Source: Labilithrix luteola (lineage in GTDB: Bacteria; Myxococcota_A; Polyangia; Polyangiales; Polyangiaceae). Taken from it: a DNA stretch of 64,000 nt. The notes beneath the pieces are model-generated. The model did not search any database, was not told the origin of the DNA, and saw nothing but the letters and a program-made list of their open reading frames with translations. The stretch spans positions 8,661,501 through 8,725,500 of the forward strand of contig NZ_CP012333.1 in NCBI RefSeq assembly GCF_001263205.1. The letters run 5' to 3'. Both the position numbers and the translations under genes were made by a program. Every line of letters starts with the position of its first letter. Positions within the stretch are counted from its first letter, which is position 1. Below, piece after piece: positions 55,155 to 61,791 of this stretch.

Positions 55155-56323
55155 ATTGCACGACTCACGTGCTCTCGCTCGAGACGAGTGAGGGCAGCGG
55201 ACTCCCGACCGAGTTCCGCATCTTCGGTCGCGGAAAGAACGAGACGACCAAAGGCACCTTCGTCTTCGACAACGCGGCGGCGGCGTCGGTGATGGCCGAA
55301 TACGAGGCCCACGGCATCGACCTCGCTATCGACTACGACCACGCGTCTCTGTCGAGCGGGCAGTCGCTTGACCCAGCGCAAGCCGGGAAAGCGGCTGGCT
55401 GGTTCAACCTCGAACTTCGAAACGGCGAGCTCTGGGCCGTCAACGTGCGCTGGACCGAGCCCGCGGCGGAAGCTCTTCGACGCAAGGAGTGGCGCTTCTA
55501 CAGCCCCGCGTTTCAGACGAAGGGCGGACGCATCACGACCTTGCTGAACGTTGCGATCACCAACTTGCCGGCGACGCGCCGGCTCGAGCCGCTCATGGCG
55601 GCAGGAAGAGGAACGACCATGGCAACTGGAATCCCTGGCGCAGTTGACGCTGACGCCGAAAACACGCTGCGCAAGATCGCGAAGCTCCTCGGTCTCGAGG
55701 ACCCGACCGATCCTGACGCCATTCGAGCGGCTTTCTCAGCGCTCTTTGCGGACGGTGGGGACGCGGACGCAAACGCAGACGACGGCGCCCCAGACGAGAT
55801 CGCCGCGACGCATGCGCGGTTGATGCGCCTGACGGGGCGCGACTCGACAGAGGGTGCGCTCGCAGAGGTAGGCACCTGGCGCGCGTCGCATCTTCGGCTC
55901 GAGCAAGAGACCCAAAGGCTTGCGAAGGAGCTCGACGCCCTCGAGAGCGCGGAGCGTCGACGTCTCTGCGTCGAACTCGTCATGAAGGCTGGGCGCGCGC
56001 CCGCGACCATTTGGGCCAATCCGTTGAAGAAGAACTTCGTTCCGAAGTCCTATCTCGCGACGATGCCGATCGTCGAACTTCGCAACTATGTGAAGGACGC
56101 GATCAATGCGCTACCGCCGGCGGTGCGTCGCTCTCTGGAGAGGGGCAGCCCGACTCCCGAGCTGAACCCGCCGGCGGGCGACGTTGGCGAGATCGTGACT
56201 CATCACGGCACCGTGAGCCTCTCCGAACGAGAGATTGAGCGGTGCAAGGCAGAAGGCGTCGACGTGACCGTCTACGCCAAAAACAAGGCAATCCACCTCG
56301 CCGCTCGCGGCGCAGGCGGCTGA
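55151..56323 (+). CDS. Mu-like capsid maturation protease/scaffold (gpI-like)
   Basis: 390 residues from ATG 55151. The N-terminal ~150 residues fit the Mu gpI-like protease family: 'GIDLAIDYDHASL' (~52), 'AAGWFNLELRNGELWAVNVRW' (split at N), 'EWRFYSPAF' (~115) and 'LLNVAITNLPATRRLEPL' (~135). The rest (~220-390) is helical with coiled coil, as expected for a fused scaffold. It processes the head precursor during assembly. It is the first gene of the head module and is translationally coupled to the upstream helix-turn-helix gene. Confidence 0.78.
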   Translation: MNCTTHVLSLETSEGSGLPTEFRIFGRGKNETTKGTFVFDNAAAASVMAEYEAHGIDLAIDYDHASLSSGQSLDPAQAGKAAGWFNLELRNGELWAVNVRWTEPAAEALRRKEWRFYSPAFQTKGGRITTLLNVAITNLPATRRLEPLMAAGRGTTMATGIPGAVDADAENTLRKIAKLLGLEDPTDPDAIRAAFSALFADGGDADANADDGAPDEIAATHARLMRLTGRDSTEGALAEVGTWRASHLRLEQETQRLAKELDALESAERRRLCVELVMKAGRAPATIWANPLKKNFVPKSYLATMPIVELRNYVKDAINALPPAVRRSLERGSPTPELNPPAGDVGEIVTHHGTVSLSEREIERCKAEGVDVTVYAKNKAIHLAARGAGG

Positions 56324-56334
56324 GGAGAACACCA

Positions 56335-56862
56335 ATGGCTAACTCGAACACGAATCTCACGCGCGACCCGCTCGGTGGCGCTGGCCCCTTCAACTTCGAT
56401 CTGCCCGTCGCTGGGTCGACGCATGTCTTCGAAGGCACGCTCATCTCGCAGCTCACTGCGAACGGCGCGATTGCGCCTTACTCGACAGCGAGCTCTGGAG
56501 TCGTCGTCGGCGTTTCGCAGCACGAGGCCGACAATTCCTCGGGCGGCGCTGGCGACAAGCGTTGCCGCGTCGAGTCTCGGCGACTCTACGCGTTCGCAAA
56601 CGGAGCGGGCGGCGATGCCTTTTCGGAAGCGTCGCTCATTGGATCCGTCGTCTACGGCAGCGACGATCACACGGTCGCGGACAACAGCGCGAGCGGCACG
56701 CGCAAGGCGGTCGGCTTCTTCTACGGGATGGAGTCGGACGGGAAAGTACGCGTCTTCGTCGACCCGGCGATGGCGGCGATCGTGAACGCGCTCCAGGTAC
56801 TCACGGACTCGCCAGCCAGCGCAGACGCGCTCCGCGACAACATCACGGCCGCTTTCGGCTGA
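56335..56862 (+). CDS. Capsid decoration (cement) protein
   Basis: 175 residues from ATG 56335, with GAGGAG upstream. It is beta-rich with no Trp or Cys-rich motif; 'GVSQHEADNSSGG', 'LYAFANGAGGDAFSEASLIGSVVY' and 'GFFYGMESDGKVRVFVDPAM' (split) fit the small beta-sandwich decoration proteins found between protease and major capsid protein in Mu-like heads. The match is by pattern and position only. Confidence 0.6.
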   Translation: MANSNTNLTRDPLGGAGPFNFDLPVAGSTHVFEGTLISQLTANGAIAPYSTASSGVVVGVSQHEADNSSGGAGDKRCRVESRRLYAFANGAGGDAFSEASLIGSVVYGSDDHTVADNSASGTRKAVGFFYGMESDGKVRVFVDPAMAAIVNALQVLTDSPASADALRDNITAAFG

Positions 56863-56875
56863 AAGGACAACGCAG

Positions 56876-57829
56876 ATGACTACTAGCCTCTACACCAACG
56901 AACAGCTTCCTCGGACCTCTGAAGAGGCCGTGCGCGAATTCAACGAACGCTACCTGCTTGCGATCTCCGCGGCGGCGGCGCCGTCCTGGGCCGACCGCTT
57001 CGTGATGGGGGTCGGCGGACCGCGCGTCACGTTCCCGATCGCGATGATGTCGACGAAGTTCCTCGAGACCAAAGAGGCGTCCGGTCGCTTCAAGACGATG
57101 CAGGAGAAGAGCTTCGACCTTCGCGTTGCGGAGTTCGACGCTGGCTATGAAGCAAAGTTCCTCGATATCAAAACGAGCGTTTTCGCCTATCGGAACTGGT
57201 CTCAAGTCCCCGCGCGCTTTCTCACGGCGCAGGCTCGCCACGTTTGCGAACAACTGGCCAAGCTGTTGGAGGCCGGAACGACGATCGCGAGTCCGTGGGA
57301 CGACGTGAACTTCTTCTCGGCGGCCCACAAGATCAATCCGTCGGTGCCTTCGTCGACGGTATGGTCGAACTTTCAGGCGACAGCGACCGACCCGACGGAC
57401 ATCGCGAAGCTGCAAGCGGAGTCGACGGCGATGCGCTTCGTTCCGGACGAGAACGGTTCGAAGCTCGGCGTCGAGCCCGATGAGATCTGGCTCCCGACCG
57501 AAAAGTTCCAGGTCGTCAGCGACAAGCTCAATCAGGAGCGGCTCGCAAACGGTGAGTCGAACCCGATGATGGGGAAGCTCAAGCCGGTGCACGTGCCGGA
57601 ATTCACCGACCCCAACGACTTCTACCTCGTCGACTCGAAGCTCTTCGCGAAGGGCCTCGATCCGATGATCGCCGCTGACTATCGGCCGGCGGATTCGCTC
57701 GGGCTCCGCTTCTGGGACGAGAGCTCGGACTTCTTCAAGGATACGGGGAAGATCAAAGTCTCTCAGCACATCTGGCACGGCTTCTCGCTCGTGTTCCCTC
57801 ACGCGATTCGAAGGATCACCGGAGCGTGA
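56876..57829 (+). CDS. Mu-type major capsid protein (gpT-like, HK97 fold)
   Basis: 317 residues. The order and length match Mu gpT-like major head proteins: N-terminal 'FNERYLLAISAAAAPSWADRF' (split), 'YEAKFLDIKTSVFAYRNWSQVPARF' (split), 'AAHKINPSV', and a C-terminal 'FYLVDSKLFAKGLDPMIAADY', 'RFWDESSDFFKDTGKIKVSQHIWHGFSLV' (split). It would self-assemble into the capsid with the protease/scaffold. It lies 13 bp after the decoration gene and is followed by a strong hairpin. Confidence 0.8.
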   Translation: MTTSLYTNEQLPRTSEEAVREFNERYLLAISAAAAPSWADRFVMGVGGPRVTFPIAMMSTKFLETKEASGRFKTMQEKSFDLRVAEFDAGYEAKFLDIKTSVFAYRNWSQVPARFLTAQARHVCEQLAKLLEAGTTIASPWDDVNFFSAAHKINPSVPSSTVWSNFQATATDPTDIAKLQAESTAMRFVPDENGSKLGVEPDEIWLPTEKFQVVSDKLNQERLANGESNPMMGKLKPVHVPEFTDPNDFYLVDSKLFAKGLDPMIAADYRPADSLGLRFWDESSDFFKDTGKIKVSQHIWHGFSLVFPHAIRRITGA

Positions 57830-57863
57830 TTTCACCGCGCCGCCCGCGCGTCGCGAGCGGCGC

Positions 57864-57910
57864 GGCGGAGAGATGCCGACAACGATTGACGTCGTCGGCA
57901 TCTCTCCGCC
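57864..57910 (+). terminator. Strong hairpin after the major capsid gene
   Basis: Perfect 17-bp arms (57864-57880 and 57894-57910, starting GGCGGAGAGATG) around a 13-base loop. There is no T tract; it could be a terminator or a processing/stability element closing the head operon. Confidence 0.65.
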
Positions 57911-57937
57911 AACCCTGAACGAGAGGAGGAGACCACC

Positions 57938-58489
57938 ATGACGATCGACGCATCCCCGACCATCGACGCACTGACGGCGGCAATCGATTCGACACACATG
58001 TCCTTCGCTATCATCGACGGCGGACTGACCAACGCGAGCGGCGTCGCGTCGGCTAGAGGCTTGCCCAAGGCGCTCGCGAACCCGCGGCCCGAGATCGTGG
58101 ATGCACGCGCGCAGCTCGCGAAACTGAAGACGGCCTCGGACACTTATCTCAGCAAGTTGACCGCGTGGCTTGCGAGCTACCGTGACTCGTTCCTGCTGCT
58201 CGATCGACACGCGCGATGGGTGCTGTCGCTCACAACGACAAGTCCGACGGCGATCGCTTTCAGCTCGGACCAACCGACCCACGACCTACTTGCAGCGCGC
58301 GCGGCGACGGCGGCTGCGAGTGGCGCGGACGCCGTCGCATTGACGGAGCTTGCGAGATACCGAAGCACGTTCGACGTGTCGTGGGCGTCGCAGTCCACGA
58401 TTGCTGACGCCGTCGCCGCGTTGACCGACGCGATCTCGTCCGCTCAGCAGACCATCTCCTATCTGGCATGGGCCAAGGCGAACCCGTGA
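57938..58489 (+). CDS. Hypothetical protein after the head module
   Basis: 183 residues from ATG 57938, preceded by a very strong GAGGAGGAG site. Mostly Ala/Ser/Thr-rich helical, including 'ARAQLAKLKTASDTYLSKLTAWL' (split) and 'ADAVAALTDAISSAQQTISYLAWA' (split). Its position suggests a structural or virion-associated role; no family recognised. Confidence 0.5.
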   Translation: MTIDASPTIDALTAAIDSTHMSFAIIDGGLTNASGVASARGLPKALANPRPEIVDARAQLAKLKTASDTYLSKLTAWLASYRDSFLLLDRHARWVLSLTTTSPTAIAFSSDQPTHDLLAARAATAAASGADAVALTELARYRSTFDVSWASQSTIADAVAALTDAISSAQQTISYLAWAKANP

Positions 58490-58762
58490 AGGCGTCGAAC
58501 GGCGTCGCGCCGGCAGACCGGCGCGACACACCGGGGCCCCGCTGACGGTCTGTGCTGCTCGACGCGCCGCGCCCATTCGGGCATCGCGTAGCTCGTAGTT
58601 CGGTGGCTCCTCGTGCTCCCGCTTCCACGCTTCGAACGAGGCCCGAGAGACCCGAACATTGCGGCCGGAACGGAGGTGCCGGCCTTCCTTCATGATCTCG
58701 TACGCATGTGACAGCGAGACTTGGGCTCCTCTGCGATGTCGCGCGCCTCGAGTAGCCTTCGG
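58286..58762 (-). pseudogene. Frameshifted excisionase-like remnant
   Basis: On the minus strand one frame reads 'RLLEARDIAEEP' and, after one missing or extra base near 58720-58725, another continues 'QVSLSHAYEIMKEGRHLRSGRNVRVSRASFEAWKREHEE' (given in pieces 'VSLSHAYEIMKEGRHL' and 'RSGRNVRVSRASFEAW'). Together this is a typical excisionase-type winged helix. It is antisense to the neighbours, has no good start and overlaps the 3' end of the plus-strand gene. It is probably a decayed regulator of the element. Confidence 0.4.
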
Positions 58763-58787
58763 TCATGAAAACGAAGCTACTCGAGGC
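58745..58787. repeat. Perfect 12-bp inverted repeat at the 58,797 gene leader
   Basis: GCCTCGAGTAGC (58745-58756) and GCTACTCGAGGC (58776-58787) around 19 bases. It sits just before the AAGGAGAG ribosome-binding site of the next gene, where it could act as an operator or attenuator, and also covers the start of the minus-strand excisionase remnant. Confidence 0.6.
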
Positions 58788-58796
58788 AAGGAGAGC

Positions 58797-59213
58797 ATGA
58801 TGAATCGCATTGAGGCCATCGCCGACATTCTGCTTCGCGCTCTCGAACGGCCGGACCCCGAAGAGCAGCAACCCCTTCCGAAGGCGGAGCAACCCCTACC
58901 GAAGCATCGAAAGCCGGCTCGCAAGAAGGATGGCGCCGACCCGCGCGTTGACCAGAGTCGGGACCCAACGCGTCCCGATATGACGCCGAGTGATTCGCGG
59001 GCGAATATCGCTCTCGACGTCCCTGCGGAATGGCTGGCCGATGCTGACGCCATCGCAGCAGCGCTTGCGCGACCTGGTTTCACGATGACTCGCAGCGATG
59101 TTCTCCGAGCGTCGATCGCGAAAGGCCTCGAGGCCTTTCGCGTCGAAGCAGGACTCGCGCCGACGTCGGCAGCGCCGCCTGCACCGACGAACCGGCCGCT
59201 GTCAAGAAAGTGA
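58797..59213 (+). CDS. Ribbon-helix-helix-like regulator
   Basis: 138 residues from the ATG pair at 58797. A Pro/Lys-rich linker (~15-65) precedes a C-terminal domain 'ANIALDVPAEWLADADAIAAAL' (split), 'TRSDVLRASIAKGLEAF', the strand-helix-helix pattern of ribbon-helix-helix DNA-binding proteins. Preceded by a strong ribosome-binding site and an inverted repeat. Confidence 0.55.
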   Translation: MMNRIEAIADILLRALERPDPEEQQPLPKAEQPLPKHRKPARKKDGADPRVDQSRDPTRPDMTPSDSRANIALDVPAEWLADADAIAAALARPGFTMTRSDVLRASIAKGLEAFRVEAGLAPTSAAPPAPTNRPLSRK

Positions 59214-59242
59214 CCTCTGCGGCTTGCATGCTTCAGCCCCTC

Positions 59243-59281
59243 AACGTATACACATTGGAGTCCGTGACGAAACGTATACAC
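59243..59281 (+). promoter_or_regulatory. Two direct repeats, candidate operator of the second ribbon-helix-helix gene
   Basis: AACGTATACAC occurs at 59243-59253 and 59271-59281 (28 bp apart, start to start). Each contains the palindrome GTATAC. They end 15 bp before the ATG at 59297, a likely autoregulation site. Confidence 0.55.
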
Positions 59282-59296
59282 GCCGGAGCACGAACG

Positions 59297-59518
59297 ATGC
59301 ACACTGCTGAGGCCGTGAGAGCCAAGACGTTCAACATCCGTTTCAGCGAGGAAGAGCTCGGACGCTTGGACAAGGTGGCCGAGCACTACGCGCTGACCGC
59401 CGCTGGCGTGATTCGCATGCTCGTGAAGCGAGAAGCCGACGAGATCGACGCGAAGAGGGCGGCAATTGCCGCCGCCGCGGCGCCGTCACGCCCCGCGCGC
59501 AAGAAGACGGCGAAGTAA
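59297..59518 (+). CDS. CopG/Arc-type ribbon-helix-helix regulator
   Basis: 73 residues from ATG 59297. 'AKTFNIRFSEEELGRLDKVAEHYALTAAGVIRMLVKREADEI' (here in two parts: 'AKTFNIRFSEEELGRLDK' and 'AEHYALTAAGVIRMLVKRE') is a clear ribbon-helix-helix with basic Lys/Ala tail. It probably controls the element, perhaps by binding the upstream GTATAC repeats. Confidence 0.7.
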   Translation: MHTAEAVRAKTFNIRFSEEELGRLDKVAEHYALTAAGVIRMLVKREADEIDAKRAAIAAAAAPSRPARKKTAK

Positions 59519-59531
59519 CGCGTTGCCGCCG

Positions 59532-59556
59532 TGCGGGATACCGTGTCCCGCATTTG
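59532..59556 (+). terminator. Hairpin after the ribbon-helix-helix gene
   Basis: TGCGGGA (59532-59538) and TCCCGCA (59546-59552) around 7 bases, followed by TTT. Weak intrinsic terminator. Confidence 0.5.
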
Positions 59557-59640
59557 AATTCGGCCCCGAAATGATTCACGCCCCCGACCTGGCAGGGTCG
59601 GAGGCGCTGTTGTGTCCGCAACCGTGGAAGGAAACGAACA

Positions 59641-59991
59641 ATGAGCAGTCTACACGAAGTCTCGCCCGCACGCACGTCGACGACGAGCCCCGCCTCAGGG
59701 CCCCGAGAACATGAGTATTCCTCGGAAGTTTCAGACACCATCTCGCTTCTAGAGGTCATCTTCGAAGACATGCGTGCGGTGCAAGACGCCATGGCCGCCC
59801 TCGCATGCGAGGCGTGGGAGCTCGAGGCCACTGGCGGGAAGATGTCGTTCGATGCGTGCATGCGCGCATGCGAGAAGATCCGTCGCGCGGCGCTCAAGAC
59901 GTTCGAGAAGACGGTCTCGGTTCGGGATCATGCCGAGTGTATCGAGCTGAACTTGCGCGAGATCGCGAAGAGCGCGCTGGAGGTCTCGTGA
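59641..59991 (+). CDS. Hypothetical protein of the element
   Basis: 116 residues from ATG 59641, preceded by AAGGAAA. The N-terminal 30 residues are Ser/Thr/Pro-rich, the rest helical with several Cys ('LACEAWELEATGGKMSF', 'CMRACEKIRRAALKTFEKTV'). Stop overlaps the next ATG. Confidence 0.5.
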   Translation: MSSLHEVSPARTSTTSPASGPREHEYSSEVSDTISLLEVIFEDMRAVQDAMAALACEAWELEATGGKMSFDACMRACEKIRRAALKTFEKTVSVRDHAECIELNLREIAKSALEVS

Positions 59992-60227
59992 TGGGCTCGC
60001 ACGATCCCGTGTGCAGCGAGTGCGGCGCGTCCGTTCTCGCCGCCGGTCTTTGCCGAGCATGTGCGAACCACCGCGAAGTGATCGAGGTGAGGGCGGAGAA
60101 CCGACGACTTCGACGTGAGCTCGAAGAGCTCGCCGACTTCGCTCGAGCACACGAGTTGTCGGTTCACGACCTTGTCGACGGAATGCTCCGCATCGCGAAG
60201 AGCGGCGCCGGAACGGAGAAAGGCTAA
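59991..60227 (+). CDS. Small zinc-ribbon/coiled-coil protein upstream of int
   Basis: 78 residues from ATG 59991. 'CSECGASVLAAGLCRAC' is a four-Cys zinc ribbon, followed by a charged coiled coil 'RAENRRLRRELEELADFARAHEL' (split at LE). The stop TAA overlaps the integrase ATG (TAATG), so the two are co-translated and may cooperate in recombination. Confidence 0.6.
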   Translation: MGSHDPVCSECGASVLAAGLCRACANHREVIEVRAENRRLRRELEELADFARAHELSVHDLVDGMLRIAKSGAGTEKG

Positions 60228-61660
60228 TGGGAAAGCTGGGAACCAGAAACGCAAGCGTCGAGCTGTTCCGGCGAGCGGACGGAACGGTCTACTTCCGCGC
60301 GCGTATCTGGCTGGCCGATGAAACACGAGAACGCGTCGACGTGCCGGCGAAGCACTCCACGGCCGCCGGCGGCATGACGGCTCGGCAGCGCGCCGAGCTC
60401 TACGCCGCCGCCCTGCAAGAGCGCGAAGACGAGACGGGCGAGCTGTTGGCCCGCAAGCGCGAACGGCTCGCCGCAAAGGCCGCGAAGAACGACGCATCGA
60501 AGGGCGAGACCTGTGAACGCTACTTCCGCAGGTGGAACCTGGTGCGCAAGGGGAAGCTCCCGCTCCAAGCGAAGCACGACGAACAGATCTGGAACCTTTG
60601 GCTTTCCGATCGTCTCGGTGCCCTGCTCGTCCGTGACGTGACGCGCGACACGCTGATCGAGCTCTCGCATCACCTCGACACCGTGGCGGCAGAGGGCGAG
60701 AAGTTCGGGCCGGCGAGGGCCCGGAACATCTTCTCCGTTGCCGCCGCCATGTTTCGGGACGCGTACTCGAGCAAGGACCGCACGCTCCGCGTGCTCGAGA
60801 CCGACCCGATGACCGGCGTTCCGTGGCCGGAGCGCCCCACGACGAAGCCCCTCAAGCAGCTCCTTTACCCTCGGGAGTTCATGGCGCTCGTGTCGTGCCC
60901 CGACGTTCCGATCGTCCGCGCGCGCCTTTACGCGGTCACGCTCTACACGATGACGCGGGCGGCGGAGGTGCGTGTGCTCGATTGCTCCGCGATCGACGTC
61001 CCGCACTTCAACGTGAAGGTGACGATGTCCGACGACCCGATCACACGGGCAGCGACCGGCGCGTCGAGCGCTACAAAGTCGACGAAGAGCGGGAAGGCGC
61101 GCCTCGTCTCGCTCGAAACGAACTTGGCGCCGCTGCTCTCGACGATGATCGCCGAGCTGGGCGGAACGGGGCGCCTGTTCCCTGACCGGCCCAAGGGCAC
61201 GCCGAAGGGCAATCAGTGGCGACCGGCAACGGAGGACTACATCCCTGGGCCTGATGGCGAGTACGGGCTCGCGAACATGCTCAAGCGAGATCTTCGCAAG
61301 GCACTCGCGTGGGCTGGCATCCCCGAGCGGCCCGAGCTCTTCGGCGACTCCGACCGCAAGGCGAGCCTCCCGCTGCGCTTTCACGACTTGCGCGCGTCGG
61401 GCATCACCTGGCGTCACGCGCGCGGCGACAACGCCGAGAGCATTCGCCAGGAGTGTGGTCACGAGGACCAGGCCACGAACGTGATCTACATCCGGGCTCT
61501 TCGGGGGCTCGATGCTTCCGAGCTCTTCCCTAAGCTTCCGGTGAGACTGCTCGGCGAAGCACCTGAGGCCAAGCTATGGCCAAGTGCTCCGCCGGGCATG
61601 AAAAACACCGGCAATTTCGTGGGCGCAGAGGGACTTGAACCCCCGACTTCAACCGTGTGA
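60227..61660 (+). CDS. int: Tyrosine-family site-specific integrase
   Basis: 477 residues. Catalytic residues are visible: Arg244 ('MTRAAEVRVLD'), a Lys in 'STKSGKARLVSL', His386-Arg389 ('FHDLRASG'), His412 ('ECGHEDQ') and the nucleophile Tyr421 ('NVIYIRA'). An N-terminal SAM-like arm-binding and core-binding region precedes this. The last 14 codons run into attR and antisense through the 3' part of tRNA-Val. The protein in the integrated state ends 'EGLEPPTSTV' instead of the coiled coil encoded at the left end. Confidence 0.92.
   Translation: MGKLGTRNASVELFRRADGTVYFRARIWLADETRERVDVPAKHSTAAGGMTARQRAELYAAALQEREDETGELLARKRERLAAKAAKNDASKGETCERYFRRWNLVRKGKLPLQAKHDEQIWNLWLSDRLGALLVRDVTRDTLIELSHHLDTVAAEGEKFGPARARNIFSVAAAMFRDAYSSKDRTLRVLETDPMTGVPWPERPTTKPLKQLLYPREFMALVSCPDVPIVRARLYAVTLYTMTRAAEVRVLDCSAIDVPHFNVKVTMSDDPITRAATGASSATKSTKSGKARLVSLETNLAPLLSTMIAELGGTGRLFPDRPKGTPKGNQWRPATEDYIPGPDGEYGLANMLKRDLRKALAWAGIPERPELFGDSDRKASLPLRFHDLRASGITWRHARGDNAESIRQECGHEDQATNVIYIRALRGLDASELFPKLPVRLLGEAPEAKLWPSAPPGMKNTGNFVGAEGLEPPTSTV
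61619..61639 (+). repeat. attR, right 21-bp attachment repeat
   Basis: Perfect copy of 50812-50832. It overlaps both the integrase 3' end (frame VGAEGLE) and the 3' end of tRNA-Val on the other strand. Confidence 0.9.
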
Positions 61661-61691
61661 AGGTCGCACTCTACCGCTGAGTTATGCGCCC
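61620..61691 (-). tRNA. tRNA-Val(CAC)
   Basis: 72 bases on the minus strand: acceptor GGGCGCA/TGCGCCC with discriminator A, D arm ACTC/GAGT, anticodon stem CGACC/GGTTG with loop TTCACAC (anticodon CAC) and T arm with GGTTCAAGTCC. CCA is not encoded. It is the integration target; the element restores its 3' end exactly. Confidence 0.95.
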
Positions 61692-61791
61692 GGTAGGGTC
61701 GTCGAGACGACGAAACCTGAGATAGCCCACTGCTCGCTGGCTTTCAAGCGTCGCCTTTCAGCCAGTGAATAAACTTCGCGCGAGCCGTGAA

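Larger units (their letters stand above)
50812..61639. mobile_element. 10.8-kb integrative element in tRNA-Val, capsid-encoding satellite-like
   Basis: The element is bounded by perfect 21-bp direct repeats, the right one inside the 3' end of an intact tRNA-Val. In order it holds: integrase C-terminal fragment, hypothetical genes, excisionase-type helix-turn-helix protein, Rep-like ATPase, candidate iteron origin, regulator, Mu-type protease/scaffold, decoration protein, major capsid protein, hypothetical, ribbon-helix-helix proteins, small zinc protein and tyrosine integrase. All main genes face right and many overlap at start/stop. No terminase, portal, tail or lysis gene is seen. The size and content resemble phage-inducible satellites that make their own capsid; a decayed prophage is the main alternative. 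Confidence 0.8.
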
